NCBI RefSeq assembly: GCF_004342175.1
Contig: NZ_SMAO01000001.1
Location: forward strand, 648,954 to 712,953
Length of the DNA stretch: 64,000 nucleotides
DNA from: Thiobaca trueperi
GTDB taxonomy: Bacteria > Pseudomonadota > Gammaproteobacteria > Chromatiales > Chromatiaceae
Direction: 5' to 3'
The translations under genes were made by a program, and so were the position numbers. The notes beneath the pieces are model-generated. The model saw nothing but the letters and a program-made list of their open reading frames with translations, was not told where the DNA came from and searched no databases. Each line of letters opens with the position of its first letter. Position 1 is the first letter of the stretch. Positions 10,977-19,433 of this stretch are shown here, piece by piece.

Positions 10977-12050
10977 ATGAGCGATCAGCACCCTGAACTG
11001 CATGAACTGGGCTGGAGCGACTGGTTCGAGCACAGGGCGGAATGCAAGCCGGGTGAAACCATCGCCCGCGTTGCCGCCGTGGATCGCGATCAGTTATTGC
11101 TCGTGGACCAGAACGGCCATTTCCGGGCGAAACTGGCCGGCAGCTATCTGTACCGCCATCCGTTCTCCCACGAATTGCCGTGCGTGGGCGATTGGGTGTG
11201 TCTGGACAGACAGCCGGGCGACGATTTCGGGGTGGTTCACGCGATCCTGGAGCGCCGGACCTCGCTGCGCAGAAAGTCAGCCGGGAACGCCACCGACGAT
11301 CAGATGATCGCGGCGAATCTGGACAGGGTCGTGATCGTCCAGTCCTGTCATGTGGATTTCAATCCGAAGCGGTTGGAACGCTATCTGGTGATGGTCATGG
11401 ATGGCGGGGCCGACCCCTGCATTCTGCTCACCAAGACCGATCTGGTGGAGCCTGCCGTGCTCGCCGCGCAACTGGCCGAAATCGATTCGATTGGGCTCAT
11501 GGCGCCGGTCCTGACCTTGAGCAACGTCACGCGGGATGGTCTGGATGCACTCAAGCGGTTGCTGGCGCCTGGAAAGACCTATTGCTTCGTCGGCTCGTCG
11601 GGGGTTGGCAAGAGCACCCTGATCAATCGTCTGATCGACCGTGAGCGGCTGGAGACCGGGACGGTCAGCGGCACGGGCGAAGGACGGCATACGACCGTGC
11701 GCCGTGAGCTGATCCGTCTCGACGGCGGCGCGCTGGTGATCGACAACCCTGGGATGCGCGAATTCGGCATCGTCGGCGCGGACAGCGGCATCGCGAGTCG
11801 TTATGCCGACATCACCGACCTTTCATCCAACTGCCGTTATCGCGACTGCACCCATACCGGCGAGCCGGGTTGCGCCGTGCTCGGGGCGGTGAATGCCGGC
11901 GACCTCAGCCGTGAACAGGTTGCAAGCTACCTGAAACTCAGCGGAGAGTCCGACTTCCACCAACTGTCCCATGCCGAAAAAAGAAAGAAGGATCGGGATT
12001 TCGGTCGCTACATCAAATCGGTCAAAACGGACCTGAAGAATCGTCATTAA
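10977..12050 (+). CDS. rsgA: RsgA-type ribosome biogenesis GTPase
   Basis: This is a circularly permuted GTPase that releases factors from the maturing 30S subunit. The 357-residue protein has an OB-fold N-terminus, then the permuted motifs LTKTDLVE (G4), GSSGVGKSTLINRL (G1) and DNPGMREFG (G3), then the C-terminal zinc-binding CRYRDCTHTGEPGC. The TAA stop is part of the end of a palindromic element. Its location beside vnf accessory genes is unusual; a second rsgA elsewhere in the genome is possible. Confidence 0.93.
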   Translation: MSDQHPELHELGWSDWFEHRAECKPGETIARVAAVDRDQLLLVDQNGHFRAKLAGSYLYRHPFSHELPCVGDWVCLDRQPGDDFGVVHAILERRTSLRRKSAGNATDDQMIAANLDRVVIVQSCHVDFNPKRLERYLVMVMDGGADPCILLTKTDLVEPAVLAAQLAEIDSIGLMAPVLTLSNVTRDGLDALKRLLAPGKTYCFVGSSGVGKSTLINRLIDRERLETGTVSGTGEGRHTTVRRELIRLDGGALVIDNPGMREFGIVGADSGIASRYADITDLSSNCRYRDCTHTGEPGCAVLGAVNAGDLSREQVASYLKLSGESDFHQLSHAEKRKKDRDFGRYIKSVKTDLKNRH

Positions 12051-12131
12051 ACCGCGCCAGTGCACCATGCGATGTGTTGGGTTGGATCGCTCCCGGCAGC
12101 ATTGATGACCGCAAAAGCTGGCGCGATTCAA
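12047..12131. repeat. Palindromic TTAAACCGCG element, copy D (85 bp)
   Basis: The ends are TTAAACCGCGCC and GGCGCGATTCAA. The reverse complement aligns closely with copy A, sharing CAATGCTGCC, CGATCCAACCC and ACATC. Its left end contains the rsgA stop codon. Confidence 0.8.
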
Positions 12132-12140
12132 GACAGCGGT

Positions 12141-12527
12141 TCAGGCCGTCGCGGTTCGATACCAGACGCCAAGCGACTCCTCGATCGCCCCGAACGGATA
12201 GTCATCGACCGGGATGATTCCCGCCGCCGTGAGCTTGGCGCGCGGCCCGTCGCCAACACGGGCGACAAAGAGGGCCGAGCAGTCGGCGAGTGCGCGCAGG
12301 ATGACCTCGCGCTTGTCCTCGTCGCCATAACCGCCCTGACAGTAATGCTCGACCACCCGTGTGGCGATGAAGCGCACGCCATCCGGACCGACGGCATAGA
12401 CCTTGAAATCGTCGGCATGGCCGAAATGCTGGTCGATCTGACCATTGCCCGTGGTCGCGACGGCGACCAGGCGCTCATTTGGTCCGAGTTCAACCGTTTG
12501 GGTGTGTTCAGCAACGGCTTGGGACAT
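12141..12527 (-). CDS. Stand-alone NifB-C/NifX-type cofactor-binding protein
   Basis: The 128-residue protein matches the C-terminal NifX-fold domain of NifB: VAVATTGNGQIDQHFGHADDF and VVEHYCQGGYGDED. No radical SAM domain is attached. It probably binds a NifB-co-type precursor or FeV-co intermediate. The second of two adjacent ATGs is taken because GGAGAAG gives it better spacing. It starts 29 bases after the vnfA stop and is likely co-transcribed with vnfA. Confidence 0.75.
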   Translation of the reverse strand: MSQAVAEHTQTVELGPNERLVAVATTGNGQIDQHFGHADDFKVYAVGPDGVRFIATRVVEHYCQGGYGDEDKREVILRALADCSALFVARVGDGPRAKLTAAGIIPVDDYPFGAIEESLGVWYRTATA

Positions 12528-12555
12528 CATCTTCTCCGGCAGGGATGGTTGAGGA

Positions 12556-14238
12556 TCAGCGAAAGACCTTGCGGTCGAGATCGTATTTAGCCATGCGCAA
12601 TCCCAGGATCCGGCGCGTCAGGCCGAGCTGACGGGCCGCTTCGGTGGTATTGCCATGGGTCGCCTTGAGCACGTCCACGATCATTTCGTACTCGACCGCG
12701 TTGAGCTTCGCCTCCAGCGAGCCGACATCCGAGGCGTCGGAGACGACCGGGGTCTGCAATGAGGGCGGCAGGTTGTAGGCATGAATGACGCCATCCTCGG
12801 CCAGGATGATCGCCCGCTCGATGACGTTCTCCAGTTCGCGGACATTGCCCGGCCAGTCGTAGCAGAGCAGCATGTTGATGGCCGGCGTCGAGATGCGGTT
12901 GACGCCAACGCCCATCTCCTGGGAAAACCGGGTCACGAAGTGATCGGCGAGCGCGATGATGTCATTGCCGCGATCACGCAGGGGCGGGATCGTGATGGGG
13001 AAGACGTTCAGCCGGTAATAGAGGTCTTCCCGGAAGGTTCCCTTTTCCACCATGTCGATCAGGTTGCGATTGGTCGCTGCCAGGATGCGGATGTCCACCT
13101 GGATCGGCGTGTTCCCGCCCACCCGCTCGAAGGTGCGCTCCTGCAGGACGCGCAGCAGTTTCGCCTGCATCGACAGGGACAGTTCGCCGACCTCGTCGAT
13201 GAAAATGGTCCCGCCGTGCGCCTCCTCGAAACGCCCCTTGCGCTGCGCGGTCGCGCCGGTGAAGGAGCCTTTCTCATGCCCGAACAGCTCGCTCTCGATC
13301 ACGGTCTCGGGCAGCGCCGCACAGTTGAATTTGATGAAGGGGCCGGTCGAGTTGAGGCCATGATAGTGAATCGCGCTGGCGACCAGCTCCTTGCCGACGC
13401 CGCTCTCGCCCAGGATCAGCACCGTGGTCTTGGAGCGCGTGACCTTCTCGATCAGGTTGTAGACCTCCTGCATCGGCTTGGAATGCCCGATGATGTTGGA
13501 GGGTTTGAACTTCTCCTTGAGCGCGCCGCGCAGCCGGCGGTTCTCGGCCTGAAGCGCAACGGTCTGGACATGCTCGACCAGATAGAGCTCGACCGACTGC
13601 GCCAGGGTGGCGGCGAGAATCGTCATGATCCGGGCGTCCAGATCGAGCAGTTGGCGGTTCTCGTAGATGCGTTCGGCGCTGATGGCGCCCATGATCTTCC
13701 TGCCGCGCCGGATGGGGACACACACGAAGGACAGGCGGGTCTGAGCCAGATCGCCCCGGCTGTCGGTGCGGTTGAGGAAGTTGGGTTCATCGCCGATGCA
13801 GGGCACGACCATCGCCTGCCCGGTTTCGACCACCCGACCGGTAATGCCTTCGCCCAGACGGTAAACGCCGCGCGCGACCTCGTCCGGGCTCAGACCGAAG
13901 CTCTCGTGGATGAAGATCTTGCCTGAATCCCGGTCGTAGAGGCTGACCGCCCCGCGAATCAGCTTCATGTGCCGTTTCATCAACTGAAGCAGAATCGTCA
14001 GCGTGGTCTGCAAATCGCCGGCCTCCGCGACCAGCCGGCTCATCTCATAGAGCAGCGGCAGCACTTGCGTGCGGCACTCGCCGAAATCGCATTCGCAGGA
14101 TGGCGTCGAAGCGAGATGGATCGGCTCGGCAACCGGGAGTTTCTCCCCCTGACTCCTGTCGGGACAGATCAGCGAGACCCGCTGGGCCCGTCGATCCACA
14201 GCGGAGGGCAGTGGGTATTGAGTCGTCATGTGAATCAT
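12556..14238 (-). CDS. vnfA: VnfA-type sigma-54-dependent transcriptional activator
   Basis: A NifA-class enhancer-binding protein. Near residues 48-55 it has C-E-C-D-F-G-E-C, the C-x-C-x4-C motif of VnfA, which is proposed to bind an Fe-S cluster. A GAF domain follows (about 65-225), then an AAA+ domain with Walker A GESGVGKE and the sigma-54 contact loop GSFTGA (usually GAFTGA), and a Fis-type helix-turn-helix ([20 protein letters not shown]). Starts at 14238 (MIHM) or 14229 are both possible, as neither has a strong ribosome site. It should activate the vnf and transporter operons. A Mo-box upstream suggests molybdenum repression. Confidence 0.9.
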   Translation of the reverse strand: MIHMTTQYPLPSAVDRRAQRVSLICPDRSQGEKLPVAEPIHLASTPSCECDFGECRTQVLPLLYEMSRLVAEAGDLQTTLTILLQLMKRHMKLIRGAVSLYDRDSGKIFIHESFGLSPDEVARGVYRLGEGITGRVVETGQAMVVPCIGDEPNFLNRTDSRGDLAQTRLSFVCVPIRRGRKIMGAISAERIYENRQLLDLDARIMTILAATLAQSVELYLVEHVQTVALQAENRRLRGALKEKFKPSNIIGHSKPMQEVYNLIEKVTRSKTTVLILGESGVGKELVASAIHYHGLNSTGPFIKFNCAALPETVIESELFGHEKGSFTGATAQRKGRFEEAHGGTIFIDEVGELSLSMQAKLLRVLQERTFERVGGNTPIQVDIRILAATNRNLIDMVEKGTFREDLYYRLNVFPITIPPLRDRGNDIIALADHFVTRFSQEMGVGVNRISTPAINMLLCYDWPGNVRELENVIERAIILAEDGVIHAYNLPPSLQTPVVSDASDVGSLEAKLNAVEYEMIVDVLKATHGNTTEAARQLGLTRRILGLRMAKYDLDRKVFR

Positions 14239-14374
14239 CTGCTCATGTAGAGAAAGCCGTCGGTCGGGTTCGCGGGGCCGACGGGGAGCGGTCGGCAACG
14301 AACCCGACGCAGATTGGGCGGTGAGCGCCGATGATGATCGGCTGTCGAGGCACGGCAGATCAGCGGCGCCGCTT

Positions 14375-14398
14375 CGCTATATATTTTCACATATAACG
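14375..14398. promoter_or_regulatory. Mo-box (ModE/MopA-type operator) upstream of vnfA
   Basis: The sequence CGCTATAT-N8-ATATAACG is an inverted repeat that matches the Mo-box pattern used by ModE-type regulators, for example at Rhodobacter anfA. It lies about 137 bases upstream of the vnfA start, consistent with Mo-dependent repression of vnfA. Confidence 0.75.
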
Positions 14399-14423
14399 AT
14401 TTGCAAGCAACCACGTTCGTTGC

Positions 14424-14437
14424 GTACCGTCCCGAAC
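14424..14437. promoter_or_regulatory. VnfA-type site 1 between vnfA and the transporter operon
   Basis: The sequence is GTAC-CGTCCC-GAAC, about 245 bases upstream of the transporter sigma-54 promoter. Confidence 0.6.
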
Positions 14438-14454
14438 GCTGGCGGAACGACAGG

Positions 14455-14468
14455 GTACCGATCCGAAC
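14455..14468. promoter_or_regulatory. VnfA-type site 2 between vnfA and the transporter operon
   Basis: The sequence is GTAC-CGATCC-GAAC, 31 bases (about three helical turns) from site 1. Weaker GTAC half-sites follow at 14521 and 14539 (the latter GTAC-N6-GTGC). Confidence 0.6.
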
Positions 14469-14679
14469 ACCTGAGCGATCCGGCGTTTTTCCGGCTGGGG
14501 CCGCCCATTGCGACCGATCGGTACGCATTGACCCTTTTGTACATCGGCGTGCACTGGCCCCGTGCCCTTCCAACTGCAAACAAGACAGCAGAATACGCGC
14601 CAACTCTTTGTTACAGGATGGAAAGCCTCTCTTTCCGGCACAACGCCCGGACAGATCGGCGCCATTCAAGCCGCCAATG

Positions 14680-14695
14680 TGGCAGACCACTTGCT
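14680..14695 (+). promoter_or_regulatory. Sigma-54 promoter of the five-gene transporter operon
   Basis: The sequence TGGCAGACCACTTGCT matches TGGCAC-N5-TTGC with one mismatch. Transcription from it would start near 14707, so the in-frame ATG at 14701 cannot be the start of the first gene. Confidence 0.8.
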
Positions 14696-14847
14696 GAAGG
14701 GTGAGCAGACCGATCAACAGGCGAGCGTCCGCCGCCGGGTCGCATCGACTTCATCCGTCTTCAGGGGGAATCGCCATCATCAAGGCCAGCATCACCGCAC
14801 TCGACGCGCGCCGTCCATCACCGGCTGCTGCTGCGCAGGCAGGCGGC

Positions 14848-15651
14848 ATGGGGGTCGTTCAGGGTCCGGCACAGCAGACCCGGCCCAGTCTCCTGCTCCG
14901 GGACATCCAGGTTCACCGGGGCCGGCAAACGGTGCTCAAGGGGCTCTCGCTCACCATTGCGACCGGCGCCATCACCGTGATCGTCGGTCCCTCCGGGGTC
15001 GGCAAGAGCACCCTGATGGGCGTGCTCAACGGTCTGATCCGACCGGTCGCAGGCGAGGTCTCCGTCGCGGGTCTGGGTCCGCTCAGCGACCCCGGCGTCC
15101 TGCGCGAGCATCGCCGACGCACGGCCACGGTGTTCCAGGAACATGCCCTGATCGACCGGCTGACCGCGCTGGACAATGTGCTGCTCGGGATGGCCGACAG
15201 GCGCCATCCGCTGAGTCCCCTGCCCTGGCCGGCGGATCTGCAACGGCGGGCGGCTCAGGCGCTGCTGGAGGTCGGACTGCTCCATCGTGTCAACGCCCGT
15301 GCCGACACCCTGAGCGGCGGCGAGCGCCAGCGGGTCGGCATCGCGCGGGCACTGGTCCGCAACCCCAGCCTGCTTCTGGGCGACGAACCCTTTTCGGCGG
15401 TCGATCCGGCCCTGACCCGGCGTCTCGGCGACGAGTTCAAGTCACTGGTGAGCGGCGCGGGCATCACCGTGGTGCTGGTCCTGCATCAGATCGACATCGC
15501 CCGCCGTCTGGCCGATCGCATCGTCGGTCTGGCCGATGGCCGGGTCGCCTTCGACGGGCCGCCCGAGACATTCGATACCGCCGCCCAGTCCCGCGTCTTT
15601 CCGCGGCACGAGCTTCAGCACGACTCACCCGCGTCTCAATCAACGTCCTAA
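14848..15651 (+). CDS. PhnC-like ABC transporter ATPase (candidate vanadate importer)
   Basis: The ATPase has Walker A GPSGVGKS, signature LSGGERQRVG and Walker B LLLGDEPF, and is closest in style to PhnC of phosphonate/phosphite importers. The ATG at 14848 (267 residues) is chosen because transcription starts after 14700 and the length fits the family; an AGGCGG precedes it. No C-P lyase or phosphonatase gene is present in the window. Its sigma-54 promoter and VnfA-type sites tie it to the V-nitrogenase regulon, so vanadate, a phosphate-like oxyanion, is the likely substrate. That is inference. Confidence 0.85.
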   Translation: MGVVQGPAQQTRPSLLLRDIQVHRGRQTVLKGLSLTIATGAITVIVGPSGVGKSTLMGVLNGLIRPVAGEVSVAGLGPLSDPGVLREHRRRTATVFQEHALIDRLTALDNVLLGMADRRHPLSPLPWPADLQRRAAQALLEVGLLHRVNARADTLSGGERQRVGIARALVRNPSLLLGDEPFSAVDPALTRRLGDEFKSLVSGAGITVVLVLHQIDIARRLADRIVGLADGRVAFDGPPETFDTAAQSRVFPRHELQHDSPASQSTS

Positions 15652-15679
15652 CCAACCCCACCAACAGGAGTACTGACCC

Positions 15680-16585
15680 ATGTCACTCGCCAACTTGATC
15701 TCGGGCCGCCAGCGATGGTTCGCCCTCTTCTTCTTCCTCTCGCTCCTTGGCGGGCACGCCTTCGCCAAGTCAGAGACGACTGACCGTCCCAAGGAACTGG
15801 TGATCGGCCTGCTGCCGGGCGAGTCGGCGCCCACGGTGATGCGGCTGAACGAACCGCTGCGCGCCTATCTGGAGAAACGTCTCGGCATCCCGGTGAAGCT
15901 CATCGTCGGCGCCAATTACGCCGCGACCGGGGAAGCACTGCGCTTCGGGCGGCTCGACATCGCCTATCTCGGTCCGGTCACCTATATCCTGCAAAGCCGC
16001 CGCGCCAGGCTGGAACCCTTCGCCCGTCCCAGTCATGCCGTGGTCGGCCCGACCTTCCAGGCCGTCATCATCGTGCCCAAGGACAGCCCGGCCAAGTCGC
16101 TCGCCGATTTGAAAGGCGGCGAAATCGCCTTCGGCGACCCGGCCTCGACCTCCGGCACCTGGGTGCCGCGCTATCAGCTCCTGGATGCCGGGCTGGTGTC
16201 CGGTCGGGACTACAAACTGCGCGTGCTGGGCGCCCATGATGCGGTCGCGCTGGCCGTCGCCAACAAGAAGGTCGCAGCCGGCGGGTTGTCGATGCCGATC
16301 TACAAGCGGCTGCTGAAGGAAGGCAAGCTCAATGCAGAGGCCGTGCGGGTGCTGGCCGAATCGCCCGCCATCCCGGAATATCTCTGGACCTTCCGCGAGG
16401 GTCTGGATCCGGCGTTCAAAGAGGAGATCCGTCAGGCGTTCATCCATGTCGATGACCCGGAGGCGCTCAAGGTCTTCCGGGCGGAAGCCTTCATTCCTGC
16501 CGTCGATTCCGATGTCGATCGGGTGCGGATCTGGATCGATGCCATCCGCGCGGCAAACCCTGACGCCATCCCGCCGGCCAAATGA
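15680..16585 (+). CDS. PhnD-like periplasmic oxyanion-binding protein
   Basis: The 301-residue protein has a signal peptide (hydrophobic ALFFFLSLLGGHAFA, cleavage likely after AFA) and the PhnD/SsuA/transferrin-family fold: LVIGLLPGESAP at the start of the mature protein, then RLDIAYLGPVTYI and GDPASTSGTWVPR. AGGAG precedes the ATG. It is the solute receptor for the neighbouring PhnC/E-like ATPase and permease. A paralogue without a signal peptide lies at 35070-35909. The ligand is unknown; vanadate is proposed from context. Confidence 0.87.
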   Translation: MSLANLISGRQRWFALFFFLSLLGGHAFAKSETTDRPKELVIGLLPGESAPTVMRLNEPLRAYLEKRLGIPVKLIVGANYAATGEALRFGRLDIAYLGPVTYILQSRRARLEPFARPSHAVVGPTFQAVIIVPKDSPAKSLADLKGGEIAFGDPASTSGTWVPRYQLLDAGLVSGRDYKLRVLGAHDAVALAVANKKVAAGGLSMPIYKRLLKEGKLNAEAVRVLAESPAIPEYLWTFREGLDPAFKEEIRQAFIHVDDPEALKVFRAEAFIPAVDSDVDRVRIWIDAIRAANPDAIPPAK

Positions 16586-17436
16586 CCGGCGTCATCACAC
16601 CGCATGCCGCACCGGCGACCGCGACCCGTGTCGCGGTCGAAGGGGTGCTGGCCGCCAGCCGTCACCGTCATCGGCGGCGGCTGGTCCAGACCACGTTTGG
16701 GCTGATCGCCGTCCTGTTCGCCTGCGGTTATGCGGGCGTGCTGGACCCGGCACGCTATGCCGACGCCATCCCGACCATCCTCCAACTGCTGACCGACGCC
16801 ATGCCGCCGGACTTCAGCCGTTGGCGTGACTGGGGCCGACCGCTGCTGGAGACCCTGAGCATGAGTGTCGCCGGCACCGCGCTCGGATTGGCCCTCGCCC
16901 TGCCCCTAGGCGCACTCGCGGCGCGCAACATCGCCCCGAACTGGATCGGCTCGCCCGTGCGGCTGCTGCTCAATACCTGCCGCTCCATCCCGACGCTGGT
17001 GTGGGGCATCCTCTATGTCGCCGCAGTCGGTTTCGGGCCGCTCCCCGGCGTGCTGGCGCTGGCCAGTCATTCGATCGGCATGCTCGGCAAGTTCTGCGCT
17101 GAGATCCTGGAGCACGTCGATCCGGCACCCGGCGATGCACTGCGCAGTCAGGGCGTCTCGCGTCTCGGGGTGCTGCGTTTCTCGGTCTGGCCGCAGATCC
17201 TGCCGCGCCTCATGGATGTCGCCGTCTATCGCTGGGAGCACAACCTGCGGGCGGCAACCACTGTCGGTGTGGTGGGTGCCGGCGGGCTGGGGCTGGAGAT
17301 CATCACCGCCTTCCATCTCTTCGAGTACCGGGAGGCGCTGGCGCTGATCCTGGTTCTGTTGGGGCTGGTCAGCCTGATCAATCTGGCCGGGGCCTTCGTG
17401 CGTGGTCGTTTGATCAATGCGGGGATGCGGGAATGA
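16582..17436 (+). CDS. PhnE-like ABC transporter permease
   Basis: The 284-residue inner-membrane protein has several hydrophobic segments (for example LVQTTFGLIAVLFACGYAGV and a region around 85-110). The coupling motif around GDALRSQGVSRLGVLRFSVWP is the EAA loop. The ATG overlaps the stop of the binding-protein gene (ATGA), so the two are translationally coupled. It completes a PhnC-D-E-type importer. Confidence 0.87.
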   Translation: MTGVITPHAAPATATRVAVEGVLAASRHRHRRRLVQTTFGLIAVLFACGYAGVLDPARYADAIPTILQLLTDAMPPDFSRWRDWGRPLLETLSMSVAGTALGLALALPLGALAARNIAPNWIGSPVRLLLNTCRSIPTLVWGILYVAAVGFGPLPGVLALASHSIGMLGKFCAEILEHVDPAPGDALRSQGVSRLGVLRFSVWPQILPRLMDVAVYRWEHNLRAATTVGVVGAGGLGLEIITAFHLFEYREALALILVLLGLVSLINLAGAFVRGRLINAGMRE

Positions 17437-18512
17437 ACGTCAAAACCCTGCCTGAATGCCCTCCGGCGTCCGCGTATCAGGCTGGCGCGCCGGGCAGCGG
17501 CTCGACGACATGGAGGCGCGTCGCCGGACTCGCGGCCCTGGTCCTGGTCCTCATGCTCCTGTCGCTGGCGGTCGGGCGCTATCCCGTCCCACTGGGCGAT
17601 GTCCTCGGCGTGCTCCTGTCTCACCTCGCCCCGATCCAGCCCCATTGGACACCCGAGGCCGGGACGGTGGTGACACAGATCCGGCTGCCGCGCATCCTCG
17701 CCGCCATCCTGGTCGGGGCCGCACTCGCCGTCTCGGGCAGCGCCTATCAGGGGCTGTTCCGCAATCCCATGGTCTCGCCCGGCATCCTCGGCGTCTCCGC
17801 TGGTGCCAGTCTGGGCGCCGCCATCGCCATCCTGCTCGGGCTGGGCATGGTCGGCATCCAGATGCTGGCCTTCGGCTTCGGGCTGCTCGCGGTCGCCATG
17901 ACCTGGGCAATCGGCGTCAGCCTCGGCAAACGCGGCGACCCGGTGCTGGTCACGGTGCTGGCCGGCATCATCATCGGCACCCTCTTCACCGCCTTCGTCT
18001 CGCTGGTGAAGTTCGTCGCCGATCCCTACAACACCCTGCCGACCATCACCTTCTGGCTGATGGGCAGTCTGGCCTCCATCGACATGCCGGACCTGGCGCT
18101 CGCCGCCCTGCCCATCCTCGGCGGCATGGCGCTGCTCAACGCCCTGGGCTGGACGCTCAACGTGCTCTGCTTCGGTGACGAGGAGGCGCGGGCGCTGGGG
18201 CTGGAGACCGGACGGCTGCGTCTGCTGATCATCCTGGCCGCGACCCTGGTGACGGCTGCGGCGGTCGCCATCAGCGGCATCATCGGACTGGTGGGACTCA
18301 TCGTGCCACACCTCGCCCGCATGCTGGTGGGACCGGATCACAAGCTCCTGATCCCGGTGTCGGCGCTGATGGGCGGCGGTTTCCTGCTGCTGGTCGATGA
18401 CCTGGCGCGCTCGCTGTTCGAGGTCGAGATCCCGCTCGGTATCGTCACCGCCATCATCGGCGCGCCCTTCTTCCTGCTGCTGCTCAAGCGCAGCCAGCGC
18501 GGCTGGTCCTGA
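17433..18512 (+). CDS. FecCD/BtuC-family ABC permease
   Basis: The 359-residue, roughly ten-helix permease belongs to the family that imports ferric siderophores, heme and cobalamin. Visible family stretches are LPRILAAILVGAALAVSGSAYQ, NPMVSPGILGVSAGAS and GLVGLIVPHLARMLVGPDH. The ATG overlaps the PhnE-like stop by four bases, so a metallophore-type permease is embedded directly in the PhnCDE-like operon. Its natural binding protein is probably the one encoded at 24534-25595. Confidence 0.92.
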   Translation: MNVKTLPECPPASAYQAGAPGSGSTTWRRVAGLAALVLVLMLLSLAVGRYPVPLGDVLGVLLSHLAPIQPHWTPEAGTVVTQIRLPRILAAILVGAALAVSGSAYQGLFRNPMVSPGILGVSAGASLGAAIAILLGLGMVGIQMLAFGFGLLAVAMTWAIGVSLGKRGDPVLVTVLAGIIIGTLFTAFVSLVKFVADPYNTLPTITFWLMGSLASIDMPDLALAALPILGGMALLNALGWTLNVLCFGDEEARALGLETGRLRLLIILAATLVTAAAVAISGIIGLVGLIVPHLARMLVGPDHKLLIPVSALMGGGFLLLVDDLARSLFEVEIPLGIVTAIIGAPFFLLLLKRSQRGWS

Positions 18513-18522
18513 GGCGCCCGAC

Positions 18523-19317
18523 ATGCTTGAGATCCACAACCTGAGCTGCGGCTACGGACGGCGCACCGTGCTGAACGGCATCTCCTTCGATCTGGCGGCC
18601 GGCGAATTGCTCTGCCTGCTGGGTCCGAACGGGGTCGGCAAGACCACACTCTTCAAGACCCTGCTCGGCCTCCTGCCAGCGCACGGCGGTGAGATCCGTC
18701 TGGACGGACAGCCGCTCGGCCACTGGTCGCGCCGACGCTTCGCCCGTCAGGTCGGCTATGTCCCCCAGGCCCATACCCCGCCGTTTCCGTTCAAGGTGCG
18801 GCAGGTGGTCGCCATGGGCCGCACCGCCCATCTGGCGGCTTTCGCCTCGCCCGACCACGCCGACCTGGACATCGCCGAGTCCGCGCTGGAGACCCTGGGC
18901 ATCACCGCCCTGGCCGAGGCCACCTACACCGAGATCAGCGGCGGCGAACGCCAGCTCGTCCTCATCGCCCGCGCACTCGCCCAGCAGCCGCAGCTACTCA
19001 TCATGGACGAGCCGACCGCGAATCTGGACTATGGCAACCAATTGAAGGTCATGGCCCACGTCCGCCGCATCGTCGCCGACCACGACCTGAGCGTTATCCT
19101 CACCACCCACGACCCCAACCAGGCGCTGCTGCATGCCACCCGCGCCCTGGTCCTGGATCGCGACCAGCGCTACAGCGTCGGCCCGCCCGCCGAGGTCATC
19201 ACATCCGAATATCTGCGCCGCACCTACGGGGTCGAAGCCGAGATCCTTGATCTGACCCGCTCACCGGGGACGCCACGGCGGATCTGTGTCCCCGCTGATC
19301 TTGGCGTCCGAGCATGA
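18523..19317 (+). CDS. FecE/FhuC-family ABC transporter ATPase
   Basis: The 264-residue ATPase has Walker A GPNGVGKT, signature ISGGERQLV and Walker B LLIMDEPTANLD. An ATG 10 bases after the permease stop gives a product starting MLEIHNLSCGYGRR. A longer in-frame version would run back into the permease gene and is not used. It pairs with the FecCD-type permease. Confidence 0.93.
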   Translation: MLEIHNLSCGYGRRTVLNGISFDLAAGELLCLLGPNGVGKTTLFKTLLGLLPAHGGEIRLDGQPLGHWSRRRFARQVGYVPQAHTPPFPFKVRQVVAMGRTAHLAAFASPDHADLDIAESALETLGITALAEATYTEISGGERQLVLIARALAQQPQLLIMDEPTANLDYGNQLKVMAHVRRIVADHDLSVILTTHDPNQALLHATRALVLDRDQRYSVGPPAEVITSEYLRRTYGVEAEILDLTRSPGTPRRICVPADLGVRA

Positions 19318-19367
19318 CCCCTTCTCAGGGCGCGCGTTCGGCTGAGGTGATCGCGCGTCCACCGATG

Positions 19368-19390
19368 CGTTATTGAAATAGCATATAGCG
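19368..19390. promoter_or_regulatory. Mo-box-like operator upstream of the radical SAM-SBP fusion gene
   Basis: The sequence CGTTATTG-N7-ATATAGCG is an imperfect inverted repeat resembling the Mo-box at 14375-14398, 44 bases upstream of the ATG. It is weaker than the vnfA box. Confidence 0.5.
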
Positions 19391-19433
19391 ATAAGGTAGC
19401 CTCTGCCGTCGATCTGCCCTCGCGGTACAAGAC

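Noticed and set aside
14701..14847. An upstream start at 14701 for the first transporter gene
   Set aside because: The sigma-54 promoter at 14680-14695 would start transcription after this ATG, and the extra 49 residues do not resemble an ATPase N-terminus.
14848..17436. Naming the PhnC/D/E-like genes as a phosphonate transporter
   Set aside because: No phosphonate degradation genes are present, and the promoter signals belong to the V-nitrogenase regulon. Family membership is kept, but substrate naming is not.
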